Shown here in pieces: positions 1 to 8,877 of a stretch of 64,000 bases of DNA. The stretch is from Niabella ginsenosidivorans (GTDB lineage Bacteria; Bacteroidota; Bacteroidia; Chitinophagales; Chitinophagaceae). Both the position numbers and the translations under genes were made by a program. Below the pieces are notes generated by a model, which was not told where the DNA came from, did not search any database, and worked only from the letters and a program-made list of their open reading frames with translations. The stretch covers positions 1,860,001-1,924,000 of the forward strand of contig NZ_CP015772.1 in NCBI RefSeq assembly GCF_001654455.1, in the 5' to 3' direction. The number at the start of each line of letters is the position of its first letter. Position 1 is the stretch's first letter.

Positions 1-100
1 TGCTTTTGGCATCAGCGGCGTATAACTCCGAATAAATAGTTTGGGAATCATGCTTTGAATCCAGTTCGTAAAAGCGATCGGCAATTTGTTGTGTTGTCAT
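1..100 (-). CDS. SnoaL/NTF2-like protein, N-terminal part (cut by window edge)
   Basis: Only the first 33 codons lie in the window, reading from an ATG at 100 towards base 1 without a stop. The start reads MTTQQIADRFYELDSK and goes on with an acidic, aromatic helix, which resembles the first helix of SnoaL-like/NTF2-fold proteins. These are small cone-shaped domains used as isomerases, hydrolases or ligand pockets. The assignment is by resemblance of the N-terminus only, and no catalytic residue is visible. A good -7 promoter box lies 30 bases upstream. Confidence 0.5.
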   Translation of the reverse strand, partial: MTTQQIADRFYELDSKHDSQTIYSELYAADAKS

Positions 101-129
101 TGTAATATGTTTTAAACTGTTTTATAGTT

Positions 130-137
130 CAAAATTA
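130..137 (-). promoter_or_regulatory. Bacteroidota-type -7 box for the SnoaL-like gene
   Basis: The minus strand reads TAATTTTG, an exact match to the Bacteroidota -7 consensus TAnnTTTG, 30 bases before the ATG at 100. No convincing -33 TTTG was found at the usual spacing, so the call rests on one box and its position. Confidence 0.45.
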
Positions 138-763
138 GCAGTGCATGGTGACAACGGTGTGTCAGGAGCCATAAGCAGGTTCGTTTGTAAAAAACAAGCA
201 GCTTTCAATCCGGAAACCGTTTGTGCCTCAGCCGGGAACTATAAGTATTCTTGAAAAATAATTGTTTATAGAGGTCGTGCGCCCAATAAGTGTATTTTTA
301 AAGGCAGTCCCATTCCCCGTGCTTTTTTACAGGGAATACAAATCTGAATGGATTTTCCGGGCTTTTGATGGCATATAAATGGTGGATAGTGCTTTGGACT
401 GAATAATAATATGCAAGTGAAATTTATTATAGACCTATACAAAGCGTTACGGCTAAGTTGCCGGGCATTAAAAATTCCTAAAAGCGGATTGGATCTATTT
501 TAGGATATAGCATTCCTGATACCCCCGGATTTCCAGGCAGCACCAAAAAGAAAGGGCCCGTGCCATTCAATGCTTCCGCAGAATTCGCAGAACAGCGCAG
601 GCACCGTCCATCTGTGCTTCCGCCAATGGCGGAAGTCTGCGTTCCGAAGGTTCGGAACAGCGGGACGTAACACGACCAACAAAAAATCGTTGGTCTTCGG
701 GAAACTTTTCGGTCTGATTAAAATGTCATTTCCGTATAAGATGGCGCTTTATTAAAAAATGGG
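138..763. other. Gene-free stretch with two perfect palindromes
   Basis: No convincing gene is seen. Overlapping ORFs on both strands near 500-755 have no recognisable protein character. Positions 617-635 form a 9+1+9 palindrome (CTTCCGCCA/TGGCGGAAG) and 641-658 an 8+2+8 palindrome (GTTCCGAA/TTCGGAAC). A related GC-rich palindromic sequence occurs near 6870-6900, so this is probably a REP-like intergenic repeat rather than coding sequence. Confidence 0.5.
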
Positions 764-1588
764 TCAAAACAACGTCAGCTGTCCCAGCGTGAGCGGAACG
801 CTGGAATGAGGCGCCTTATTACCTGAAACCCTGTACACCGGTGTTTCTTCGTACCGCGAGGCAATTACAATATGGGTAGTTGTTGCCTGCTTATGAAAAA
901 GGTCATGAACCAGATCCGGGTGGTTATTGTCCGCAGAAAGATGGGAGAGGAACAGGTGGCTCATATGCGCCGGTCTGCAGGAAAGAAAAAGATCCAGTGC
1001 TTCTTTATTGGATAAATGCCCCAGGCCGCCGCGGATTCTTTTTTTAAGGTAATAGGGATACCGGCCCTTCTCAAGCATCTCCTCATCATAGTTGGCTTCC
1101 AGGAAAGCCGCATGACATCTTTTGAAATGAGCACTGATCTTTTCGCAAACTTTCCCGATATCTGTAAAAATGCCGATACAGGTATGATGATCCTCTACCG
1201 TAAAGCTGTGCGGGTCTGCGGCATCATGATATTTCAGGAAGGCACTGACCACGAGCGCGCCGATGTGGACGGGTGTTCCTGCGCACAGTGGCCGTACCAG
1301 GTCCGGGTCCAGCTGCAAGCCTGCCTGACGCAGCGTTCCCGGAGAAATGTATACGGGGAGCTGGTGCTTACGGGATAGCACTTCCAGGCCCCTGATATGG
1401 TCGCTGTGCTCGTGCGATATGAATATCGCTTTTACTTTTTTCATCGCCAGCCCCAGCCGGTACATTCTTTTCTCTGTTTCCCGGCAGGATAAGCCGGCAT
1501 CAATCAATACCGCCTCCTCATCGTTACCAATATAATAACAGTTGCCATTGCTGCCGGAATTAAGCGCCGTAATATAAAGGCTGGTCAT
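764..1588 (-). CDS. MBL-fold metallo-hydrolase (YycJ/WalJ-like)
   Basis: A 274-residue protein of the metallo-beta-lactamase superfamily. The metal-binding HxHxDH motif is at H59-E-H61-S-D63-H64, followed by further histidines of the fold (around 117-127) and an FTDIG strand near 140. The N-terminus, with SGSNGNCYYI and a downstream IDAG, is typical of the YycJ/VicX branch, putative cytoplasmic phosphodiesterases or exonucleases linked to cell-wall and DNA-repair functions in Firmicutes. The substrate here is unknown. Length fits the family. It is monocistronic, and its promoter was not identified. The fold is secure and the precise role is inferred. Confidence 0.85.
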   Translation of the reverse strand: MTSLYITALNSGSNGNCYYIGNDEEAVLIDAGLSCRETEKRMYRLGLAMKKVKAIFISHEHSDHIRGLEVLSRKHQLPVYISPGTLRQAGLQLDPDLVRPLCAGTPVHIGALVVSAFLKYHDAADPHSFTVEDHHTCIGIFTDIGKVCEKISAHFKRCHAAFLEANYDEEMLEKGRYPYYLKKRIRGGLGHLSNKEALDLFLSCRPAHMSHLFLSHLSADNNHPDLVHDLFHKQATTTHIVIASRYEETPVYRVSGNKAPHSSVPLTLGQLTLF

Positions 1589-1713
1589 GCTGCAAAATAC
1601 GCTGTTTTAGTTAAACAGCTGCAACCTTGCCTGACCCAATAATACCATTCAGACTTTTAAATGGCGCCAGGTGAAGGCATGTCAGGCTGAGATACTCAAA
1701 AGAGCGTTGGGGC

Positions 1714-1876
1714 GACAATTTTTTCAATCGTCATCCCGGGCGTAGCCCGCGATAACGGGAGAAGCCGGTGGAATCTCTGTATTACCAGAGAGATTCCACC
1801 GTTCCATCCGGCCGGAATAACGTTCCTTATGTAGAGTCATTTCCAACAACTTCCAATACTTGTCATTAACAGCCTG
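1714..1876 (+). repeat. Dispersed intergenic repeat, uninterrupted copy
   Basis: This segment matches, in inverted orientation, the sequence at 12886-13013 joined to 14591-14618. Shared blocks include the 'gtcatcccg' core, the 'atctctgtatt...cagagagattcc' hairpin, 'acgttccttatgtag' and 'cttgtcattaacag'. The hairpin (AATCTCT/AGAGATT) gives it a structured, MITE- or REP-like look, and no ORF is carried. It serves as the uninterrupted comparison site for the IS110 insertion at 13.0-14.6 kb. The rest of 1589-2200 shows no gene. Confidence 0.75.
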
Positions 1877-2200
1877 ACGAAGCCTGATCACCCTTCGTCA
1901 ATCCCGATAGATCCGGGACCGGGTAACCGTGTTCTTTTAATGTCGAAATAGTATAACATTTCAATTAAACAAAAAAAAGATGGCGATACCTCTTTTTAAT
2001 AAGGCCAAGGCTGCAAATGCCGGCCTCCCGCACTTATCCACCCATTCACATGGGAAGTAAAAAAAGTAAACCCGGAATAGATTCCTCATAATGAGAACCT
2101 GTTGTTCATAAAATGCACGGCTACCAGCTTTTGCAGAAAAGTTGCATTGCTGCGAAGACCGGAATGCTGTCGGGGCACATTACCGGATGAATGTTGCTGC

Positions 2201-2587
2201 TTAATGATCCGGATACTTTTGCTTCCATTCGCTCAGGAGTTGTTCTGCTTTTTCCGGCTCCAGTTTGCGAATAATATAATCCAGCTTTTCTTCTTTGCGC
2301 TCATCTCCTTCTTTCGATTGCGGCGACCCGCAATACCATAAAAATGAGAGCCCTGCTACCTGCCAGATCAGTTGCAGAAACTCTGATTGCCAGTTTTCCA
2401 TGGTATCTCTTATCATTTCAACAACGTATCCGCTTATCTCCGGCTGCCGGCCATGCTCCATCTGGTCACTTATATACGCTTTCCAGCCAAATCCCCAATG
2501 AAGGGCTAATGAAAGAATAAATAGTGCAAGCGTTACCCACAGGTAACCTTTGCGTTTCAGGACCGGATATCTTTTATTTGTTACCAT
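2201..2587 (-). CDS. Small membrane protein, DUF6766-like
   Basis: A 128-residue protein with two predicted membrane segments (about 15-34 and 70-87). The NWQSEFLQ motif at 65-72 is followed by a tryptophan/glycine-rich helix and a GSPQSKEGDERKEE tail. That combination is characteristic of DUF6766 proteins, which have no established function. It is shorter than many family members (which reach about 200 residues), the difference being a shorter central loop. It stands alone between the metallo-hydrolase and an SDR. The call rests on the motif, and the function is unknown. Confidence 0.65.
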   Translation of the reverse strand: MVTNKRYPVLKRKGYLWVTLALFILSLALHWGFGWKAYISDQMEHGRQPEISGYVVEMIRDTMENWQSEFLQLIWQVAGLSFLWYCGSPQSKEGDERKEEKLDYIIRKLEPEKAEQLLSEWKQKYPDH

Positions 2588-2654
2588 ATTTGTTTATTGA
2601 TTCGTTTTAAAAGCTTTGACGACGGTCCGATATCAAATCGGCATCAGGAAACAG

Positions 2655-3677
2655 CTACCGGCGGCCTGGTATTTTCTGGGCCTTTTCCTTCTTCATTCTT
2701 TCCCGGATATCTGTTTCGACCTGCGTTGGTGGCAGGGATTGAAACAGATTTCCGGGTGAAGGCGGCATTGCAGGCGCTTCCTTCATTTGGTATTTGTATA
2801 CAATATTGGCCGAAATTCTGTGAGCAAGCGCCGGGAATAATTGATGAACAGCATAAGCAACCTTTGTTTTCCACCCCACGGCTATATCCCGGCTTCGGGA
2901 TGATACGGCAGCCTGCAGTACCACATTTACCACTTTGGGAACCCTGTCCAGTAAACCCATACGGGGCGCATGCCCGCTATAGCTGGCTGCATGATCCCAG
3001 ATGGGTGTGTTCAATGCCCAGGGATCTATAGATAGTACCTGAATCTTTTGCAACCCGGCCAGGCGCAACTCCTGGCGCAGACCAATGTCCATGTTTTTTA
3101 TGCCTGCCTTTGCAGCAACGTATGCCGCCTGGTAAGGCGTTGGCAATACACTTTCTGCTGATGCTATATTTATCAGCTTTCCATAGCCCTGCAGCCGGAA
3201 TTGCTGTATAGCTTCATAACTGCAGTACAGCGTGCCTTTCAGATTTACATCGATGATGCGGCTATGGTCCTTTAGGGGAACATCCCAGAGGCACCCGATG
3301 GCTGTAACGCCAGCATTGTTTACCCAAACATCGATCTTTTTCCAACGGGCAACGGTGCCGGCCCGTAACTGCCTGACGGCTGTGGTATCACTGATATCTG
3401 TTGGCGCTACCCATGCCTCACCGCCATAACTCCTGATCTGCGTGGCCACCGCTTCCAGATCTTCCCGGCTGCGGGCGGCAAGTACCACCCGCGCTTTATA
3501 TTTAGCTGCTTCCACGGCTATTCCCCGCCCCAGGCCGCCTGAAGCTCCAGTAATTACCCATACCTGATTGTCAACCCTGCGTTGTTTAGAACGGCTTAAA
3601 CGATGCGTCATACAACCTGTTGAAAGGGAATACGCAAAAAAGAGCATTATTAAGATATGGTATCTGTTAAGTGGCAT
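2655..3677 (-). CDS. SDR-family oxidoreductase with N-terminal membrane anchor
   Basis: A classical short-chain dehydrogenase/reductase of 340 residues. It has the cofactor motif TGASGGLG (43-50), NNAG (120-123), catalytic Ser about 173 and Y186-x3-K190. The basic/aromatic pattern after the first strand (AARSRED) favours NADP(H). Residues 8-22 are a hydrophobic segment ending in STGC, a weak lipobox, so the enzyme may be membrane-tethered, which is unusual for this family. About 80 extra C-terminal residues follow the Rossmann core, including a PALAHRISANIVYKY segment and a proline-rich tail. The substrate is unknown. The next gene on the strand starts 68 bases beyond its stop. Confidence 0.8.
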   Translation of the reverse strand: MPLNRYHILIMLFFAYSLSTGCMTHRLSRSKQRRVDNQVWVITGASGGLGRGIAVEAAKYKARVVLAARSREDLEAVATQIRSYGGEAWVAPTDISDTTAVRQLRAGTVARWKKIDVWVNNAGVTAIGCLWDVPLKDHSRIIDVNLKGTLYCSYEAIQQFRLQGYGKLINIASAESVLPTPYQAAYVAAKAGIKNMDIGLRQELRLAGLQKIQVLSIDPWALNTPIWDHAASYSGHAPRMGLLDRVPKVVNVVLQAAVSSRSRDIAVGWKTKVAYAVHQLFPALAHRISANIVYKYQMKEAPAMPPSPGNLFQSLPPTQVETDIRERMKKEKAQKIPGRR

Positions 3678-3799
3678 ATATCAACCTGCAGGCGAGCCTT
3701 TGCAGAAGATTTAAATGAAACATCTAAATAACTGGCTGATGAGTAACATCTCTGCTGCTTTTGCTGATACTCTGTATAGTTAAGTAAAGCCTGAAATTG

Positions 3800-5314
3800 T
3801 CATCTGTTTAACTGCCGTAATTTTTTTTGAGACGGTCCGTTCAATACCGCGCCTGTACTATCAAAACGGGATCCGTGGCAGGGACAATCCCAGCTCCGCT
3901 CTGCATTGTTCCACTGCACCAGGCAGCCGGCATGTGGACATACAGGGTCCAATGCAAAGATGTTGCCTTCTTCATTTTTGTAAACGGCGATCGGTTGACC
4001 TCCCTGTTTGACCACACGCCCTTCCCCGATGCCAAGCCCTGCAAATGCTTCCGGTACTTCCACAGATAAGCGGTCTCCTATAAAATGCCGCACCACGTCC
4101 GCGTTTTCTTTAATAAAATTGCTGAAGCCCGCCACTGGCTTAATGCGGGATGGAGCCAGCAAGGTCTTATAAGGGTTGTCATTGCCGGTAATAAGATTGC
4201 AAAGAATGCGGCCGGCCAGCGTGCCAAAGATCATCCCGTTCCCGCTATAGCCGGTTGCTGTATACAGGTGATCGTTGTTCCCGGGCAACCGGCCGATATA
4301 AGGCAACCCGTCGGCAGGTTCATAATACTGTGACGACCACCGGTAGGGGATAGATGCTATCCGGAAAAACTTTGCAGCATAGGCTTCCAGTTCACGAAAG
4401 AGCTGTCCGGTATTGTCCGCATGCCCGGTTTTATGGTCGCAGCCGCCCACAATCAACAGCGGCGCTCCCTGGTGCCGGGCCGTTCTGAAATAATGATAGG
4501 GATCTTCTATATCATAGACCAGCGCATCGGGGTAGGAATGATCTGCAAGCCGGATTCCCAGAACATAGGAGCGGTAAGGGGCACACCGGAAATGCAGCAG
4601 GTTGATGCCCGGAGGAATATGGGTAGCGTATACGACGTCTGCCGCGCTATACCTGCCGTTCGCAGAATATACTTCCTGGATTCCTTCCTTTTGCACAACT
4701 TTCTGAACCGGGGCTCCCGTTCTTATTGCTCCTCCCGCCTCCAGGAATTGATGCAATAAGGCCTTTAAATATTTTAAAGGATGCAACTGCGCCTGCCCCG
4801 GAAATTGTATAGCTGTTGTAAAAGGTACCGGTAACGGGATTGAAGAGCCGGGCGCTGCTTCGATCCCTGCCGTGCGCATCCCTTCCAGCATTTTTCCCAG
4901 CTCATCATCTTCCTTTTCGTTTTGCGCATATAAATAACCCTTTTTTTCTTCAAAATCACAATCGATCTCGTATGCTTTTATATGTTCTTTAATCAGGCCA
5001 ATAGCCTCTTTAGCGCCTTGTGCCACCAGCCGGGAGCTCGCTGTTCCGAATTTTTTAATAAGCTCCGGATAGGAGGTGTCCAGAACGGTATTCAGATGTG
5101 CTGTGGTAGCGGAAGAAGTGCCAAAGCAAACCGTATGCGCTTCAAGGATCAGGCATTTTTTTCCGGCCTGTTGTAAGAATAAACCCGTTGTAATGCCCGT
5201 GATCCCTGCGCCAGCAATAATGACGTCGAATGGCGCTTTTGTATCCGGGCTTTGAGGAATACGGATCTCGAAATTGTCCTGCCAGGGGGTGGTGGTAAAA
5301 GCGTCTCTGTCCAT
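3800..5314 (-). CDS. FAD-dependent oxidoreductase with C-terminal Rieske [2Fe-2S] domain
   Basis: A 504-residue two-domain protein. The N-terminal DAO-type FAD domain carries GAGITG (35-40) and an acidic residue after the second strand (LEAH). The C-terminal 90 residues are a Rieske domain with ligands C459-P-H461 and C477-P-C-H480, the spacing expected for a [2Fe-2S] cluster. This fusion is widespread in soil bacteria and Bacteroidota and is thought to oxidise a small amine- or glycine-like substrate and hand electrons to the cluster, but the substrate has not been established. No signal peptide is seen, so it is probably cytoplasmic. It lies 122 bases upstream of the SDR on the same strand. 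Confidence 0.88.
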   Translation of the reverse strand: MDRDAFTTTPWQDNFEIRIPQSPDTKAPFDVIIAGAGITGITTGLFLQQAGKKCLILEAHTVCFGTSSATTAHLNTVLDTSYPELIKKFGTASSRLVAQGAKEAIGLIKEHIKAYEIDCDFEEKKGYLYAQNEKEDDELGKMLEGMRTAGIEAAPGSSIPLPVPFTTAIQFPGQAQLHPLKYLKALLHQFLEAGGAIRTGAPVQKVVQKEGIQEVYSANGRYSAADVVYATHIPPGINLLHFRCAPYRSYVLGIRLADHSYPDALVYDIEDPYHYFRTARHQGAPLLIVGGCDHKTGHADNTGQLFRELEAYAAKFFRIASIPYRWSSQYYEPADGLPYIGRLPGNNDHLYTATGYSGNGMIFGTLAGRILCNLITGNDNPYKTLLAPSRIKPVAGFSNFIKENADVVRHFIGDRLSVEVPEAFAGLGIGEGRVVKQGGQPIAVYKNEEGNIFALDPVCPHAGCLVQWNNAERSWDCPCHGSRFDSTGAVLNGPSQKKLRQLNR

Positions 5315-5657
5315 AACATAATGATTAAAGGATTAGAGGAAAAAAGCAGTTCAGGAAAGCATCCCTGCTGTCAGAGAACGGCCGGTAAAATACCTCTAAT
5401 AGTAATGTCCGGGTTCATTAAAATTTTTCAAACATTATACCATAACTGAACCGGCCGGCGATGTGCCTGTAATGGACAGAAACAAACGGCGCTGATTCAC
5501 GTATTGTAGAAAACGTTTCCCATTTATTGGCTTTACCGGCCCCAATGATCCGCAGGTTCCGTTAAAACCTGCTGTAAACAGCCTTGAATAATCCGGGTAT
5601 GGTAATTGCCTGTACCGTTATGTATTCCGGGGTTAAAAATCATTCAACAAAAAAGAT
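5315..5657. other. Intergenic stretch between divergent genes
   Basis: This stretch separates the minus-strand FAD/Rieske gene from plus-strand genes. The minus strand around 5425 reads TATAATGTTTG, close to but one base longer than the TAnnTTTG consensus, so it may hold the promoter of the oxidoreductase. Nothing else was recognised. Confidence 0.3.
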
Positions 5658-5903
5658 ATGAAAATTGTCATAAAGTCGCTGGTCACGGACCCAGGAGTAA
5701 AAGCGTTCGGTAAAATGATGGGAACAGACCATTCAGAGCCCAATAACGAATTGAACAGGATTGCAGCAGGTCTTTCTTCAAAGAGCGGAGCCGGTTTGGG
5801 CAGGCCCTGTATAAAACAAATGGCCGGAAGTCATGAAAAAAAGGTCCGGCTTTTGAAAATGCCCGACAGCAGGTACAGGATAGCGCTGCCGGGGCATTTG
5901 TAA
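5658..5903 (+). CDS. Hypothetical small protein
   Basis: An 81-codon ORF beginning ATGAAAATTG just after an A-rich stretch (caaaaaagat), a normal Bacteroidota start context. The product is basic with a glycine/serine-rich middle. It has no membrane segment, cysteine pair or recognisable domain. It is on the same strand as, and 108 bases before, the DJ-1/PfpI gene. It could equally be a chance ORF; the start context is the main argument for it. Confidence 0.35.
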   Translation: MKIVIKSLVTDPGVKAFGKMMGTDHSEPNNELNRIAAGLSSKSGAGLGRPCIKQMAGSHEKKVRLLKMPDSRYRIALPGHL

Positions 5904-6011
5904 TAAATACACTGCCCGTATTACGATCTCATTGTAACATGCCCGGGGCTGCAAAAGGCAAAGTAATTCCGGGTGTTGAACCTTTTATTTTATTGTGTAA
6001 AACCTGTTCTG

Positions 6012-6722
6012 ATGAAGCGGATACTAATGGTAGTAACCTCTCATGCCAAAATGGAAAATACAAAAAGCACCACCGGCGTTTGGCTGGGGGAATTTACTGA
6101 CCCGTATTACGAATTTACCGATGCGGGGTGGGAGGTAAGGCTGTGCAGCCCGGCAGGCGGACGCCCGCCGGTTGACCCGCTCAGTACACTGACCGGAAAT
6201 ATTACAGCGTCTAACCGGCGCTTCAGTGATGATCCGGAGGCAAGGCTTGCCTTTGAAAATACTTATATGCTCGATGAAATTGACCCTACACAATATGACG
6301 CCGTTTTTTATCCGGGCGGCCATGGCCCGCTGTGGGACCTGGCATCTAATGAACTCAGCGGGCGTTTGATTTTATCTTACCTGAAAGCAGGTAAACCTGT
6401 GGCCGCTGTTTGTCATGGCCCTGCGGCTTTGATTATGGCTGCGGAATTACAACCCGGACTGTTAAAAGGAAAAAAAATCGCAGCTTTTACCAATGAAGAG
6501 GAGGTGCTGACATTCCGGGTAAATCACATACCTTATAAATTGGAAAACAGGCTTAGAGAGCTGGGTGCTGATTTTAGCAGTGCTGCTTTGCCGTTTGCCG
6601 GTCATGTGGTGATGGATGGGTTATTGATCACCGGCCAGAACCCGCTTTCAGCAGCGCCCGCTGCCCGCCGGCTCATCAACCTGATGAGCGACCGGGCTGC
6701 ATATGTGCAGCATCAGGTATAA
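6012..6722 (+). CDS. DJ-1/PfpI (type 1 glutamine amidotransferase-like) protein
   Basis: A 236-residue member of the DJ-1/PfpI superfamily, close to the Hsp31/YajL-type group annotated as type 1 glutamine amidotransferase domain proteins. The nucleophile elbow AAVCHGPAAL places Cys134 and His135. Glu27 in WLGEFTDPY is the conserved acidic residue that tunes the cysteine. FYPGGHGPLWDL (99-110) is the family's glycine-rich loop. Members act as glyoxalase III/deglycases or chaperones, and which applies here cannot be told. The ORF is open 13 codons further upstream, but the internal ATG is preferred because homology starts exactly at MKRILMVVTSH. Confidence 0.85.
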   Translation: MKRILMVVTSHAKMENTKSTTGVWLGEFTDPYYEFTDAGWEVRLCSPAGGRPPVDPLSTLTGNITASNRRFSDDPEARLAFENTYMLDEIDPTQYDAVFYPGGHGPLWDLASNELSGRLILSYLKAGKPVAAVCHGPAALIMAAELQPGLLKGKKIAAFTNEEEVLTFRVNHIPYKLENRLRELGADFSSAALPFAGHVVMDGLLITGQNPLSAAPAARRLINLMSDRAAYVQHQV

Positions 6723-7167
6723 ATACAACTTTCGTTCTGTATCAGAATAAGTAATAGTTGTTCCCGGATCCGGCCGGCGAAGTGAGGGCTGCAGGTTGGT
6801 GGCGTATCAGTAATGAGGGCTTCAGCAGGCGCGCCTGCTACAGGCCGGTTGCGCTGGCACATACGGTTTATCTGCGCTTCCGCCAGAGGCGGGAGAGCTG
6901 CATTGTCAGCGGGCTGTTCGTGATCATGGTATTAACAGTGCCCGCATTACTGGTGCAGCGGCCATCGTTCTTTTTGAGCGCACGTTAATAGATAAACAGA
7001 TCTTTTGTGTTTTCACAGCTGACTGACCGCATAATTACTGCAACGACCGGGCACCTGAGCTGCAAAAACGCTTGCAGCTATTTATCAGTGCCTGCACATT
7101 CTATGTTGCAAAATGCAGTGCCGGAGGCACATTTGTGAATTAGCGGCAGTTAAACAGCAAGCCCGGA
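6723..7167. other. Intergenic stretch, palindromic remnants
   Basis: No gene is supported. A GC-rich palindromic sequence near 6870-6900 (gcttccgccagaggcggga) resembles the palindrome at 617-635. Positions 7058-7065 and 7072-7079 form a perfect 8-bp stem (AGCTGCAA/TTGCAGCT) just beyond the NRAMP stop codon, but without a T-tract, so it is only a weak terminator candidate. Confidence 0.35.
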
Positions 7168-8442
7168 TTAAGAGCTCAGTTGAAAATAAAGCAGCGCAAT
7201 GATTGCCAGGGTCATTATAATGAATGTAAGAATACCCATCACATTAGAGAACGTGCCGTTGGTATATGCTTTCATAATCTTCCTGTTGTTGCAGATATGC
7301 ACAATCACTGCAATCATAACCGGCGCTGTGATCCCGTATAGCACGGCAGTATATACCAGCATTTTTAAGGGGCTTATTCCTGTCAGGTCAATGGCCAGGC
7401 CAACAAGGAGTGAAAAAATCACCACCAGGTAAAACCCCGGGGCCTGATAAAACTTTTTATCCAGCCCTTGCTTCCAACCAAAGGTTTCTGCCACAATATA
7501 AGACAGGGAGCCGGAGAGTATGGGTATTGCAAGGAAACCGGTGCCGATAACGCCAACCGCAAATATGATATAGGACATGCTCCCTGCCAGTGGCTCCAGG
7601 GCTTTGGCAGCCTGTTCTACTGTATCAATTTGTTTAATATGACCGTGCAGCACCATGCCCGTTGTAAGTATAATAAAGAACATGACCAGGTTGGAGGCAA
7701 ACATACCGGTTCTTACGTCCTGCTTCATATCGCTGATTACCTGTTTGTTAACGAAGATTTTTGATGCCGTTTTTTTCTTGTCTTCTGCCTCCATAGTGGC
7801 CTGCCAGAAAAATAAATAGGGTGAGATCGTGGTGCCCAGAATGGCAACAAATATTTCCAGGAAGTCTTTATCAAACCGGATGGCCGGTACAAAAGTGTGT
7901 TTTATTACGTCCATCCAGTCAGGTTTTAGCAGGAAAGGAACAATAATATACAGCAGCATACTCAGGCAGAGCCATTTCAGGATATTTGCTATTCTTTGAT
8001 ACGAAAATTTTACAATGGCGAATAATAATAAAGCCGTAAACAGAATACAGAATACAAAGGAAGGGATAAAAGGAAACAATAAATGGCTTACTGCGCCCAT
8101 GCCTGCAATATCGGAACCAATATTCAATACCGTAGCCGGCACACTGAATATGAGCATCATGTACAGAATAAATTTTGGGTAATGCTTCTTCAGGGTGGTG
8201 GTTAGCCCGGCAGAGGTAACGATCCCGATTTTTGCGCACATTGCCTGTACTGATGCCATGAGCGGGAACGTGATTAACGCTGTCCAAAGCGTTTGAAACC
8301 CGAAAAGCGTACCAGCCTGGGAATAGGTTGCAATTCCTGACGGGTCATCGTCTCCGGCGCCGGTTACAAGGCCCGGGCCTAAAATTTTAATAAAATGCCT
8401 GAAACGCGATTTTTTTTCCTGATCCTTTTTTTTCTGCTGCAT
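7168..8442 (-). CDS. NRAMP-related divalent metal transporter (divergent)
   Basis: A 424-residue polytopic membrane protein with about 11 hydrophobic segments and the NRAMP opening GPGLVTGAGDDDPSGIATYSQAG. In canonical manganese/iron NRAMPs, TM1 carries DPGN and TM6 carries A-x-x-M-P-H, which coordinate the ion. Here TM1 reads D33-P-S-G and TM6 reads TTISPY (204-209), so the coordinating Asn and the soft Met ligand are both missing. This places it in a divergent branch and argues against ordinary Mn/Fe selectivity. Related divergent groups have been linked to magnesium, which is possible here but not shown. It is transcribed alone, with a terminator-like hairpin directly upstream. Confidence 0.85.
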   Translation of the reverse strand: MQQKKKDQEKKSRFRHFIKILGPGLVTGAGDDDPSGIATYSQAGTLFGFQTLWTALITFPLMASVQAMCAKIGIVTSAGLTTTLKKHYPKFILYMMLIFSVPATVLNIGSDIAGMGAVSHLLFPFIPSFVFCILFTALLLFAIVKFSYQRIANILKWLCLSMLLYIIVPFLLKPDWMDVIKHTFVPAIRFDKDFLEIFVAILGTTISPYLFFWQATMEAEDKKKTASKIFVNKQVISDMKQDVRTGMFASNLVMFFIILTTGMVLHGHIKQIDTVEQAAKALEPLAGSMSYIIFAVGVIGTGFLAIPILSGSLSYIVAETFGWKQGLDKKFYQAPGFYLVVIFSLLVGLAIDLTGISPLKMLVYTAVLYGITAPVMIAVIVHICNNRKIMKAYTNGTFSNVMGILTFIIMTLAIIALLYFQLSS

Positions 8443-8473
8443 ATTTAAATAGTTGACATGATAACGCCTACTA

Positions 8474-8503
8474 AAAAAGCACCCTGTTTCAAAGGTGCTT
8501 TTT
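8474..8503 (-). terminator. Bidirectional hairpin terminator
   Basis: A 10-bp perfect stem (AAAAAGCACC/GGTGCTTTTT) with a 10-base loop carries A- and T-tracts on both sides. It lies downstream of the DUF1328 gene on the minus strand and just upstream of the NRAMP gene, so it most likely ends the DUF1328 transcript. Confidence 0.7.
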
Positions 8504-8706
8504 AACGAACCGGTACCTGATTTCAGCTGTTCATTTTTGTTTTAATTATTTCTGCTCTCACCTGTTTGGGTAATGATCAGTTTGGGAAAAAGCCGGTCAG
8601 TTACTCCCGGAATGCGCTTTGGTTTTTTAGTTTTTCCTGTAATAATTATTCCGGATCAAAGCGGCTGATCCCGCCTTTCAATTCATGAGCCGGCAGGCAC
8701 CGGATC

Positions 8707-8877
8707 CTATTCCCCGGCTTTACTGTTGCGGCCCATAAAAAAGGAAATAAGCAGGAGAACAATAAATATATAAAATACGATTTTTGCAATACCCGCAAAA
8801 GCGCTGGCAATTCCGGTAAAACCCAGAACGGCTGCAATAAGCGCAATAATGAGGAAGGTAATTGTCCAGCGTAGCAT
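8707..8877 (-). CDS. DUF1328 (YtjA-like) small membrane protein
   Basis: A 56-residue ORF reading [20 protein letters not shown] and then an alanine-rich middle ([13 protein letters not shown]), a second hydrophobic helix and the tail MGRNSKAGE. This is the full signature of the DUF1328/YtjA family: two transmembrane helices, about 55 residues, an alanine/glycine-rich hinge. Members are stress-responsive inner-membrane proteins of unknown function. A longer overlapping ORF on the same strand in another frame (8646-8927) is a shadow of this gene. The nearby DUF6496 remnant fits a cluster of small stress-type genes. Confidence 0.88.
   Translation of the reverse strand: MLRWTITFLIIALIAAVLGFTGIASAFAGIAKIVFYIFIVLLLISFFMGRNSKAGE

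Noticed and set aside
500-755. Overlapping 60-codon ORFs on both strands
   Set aside because: They run through palindromic repeat DNA, have no family resemblance and no start context.
6758-6988. 76-codon plus-strand ORF
   Set aside because: GC-rich repeat sequence in the intergenic gap; composition is not protein-like.
7058-7079. Terminator after the NRAMP gene
   Set aside because: A perfect 8-bp stem is present but no T-tract follows in either direction.
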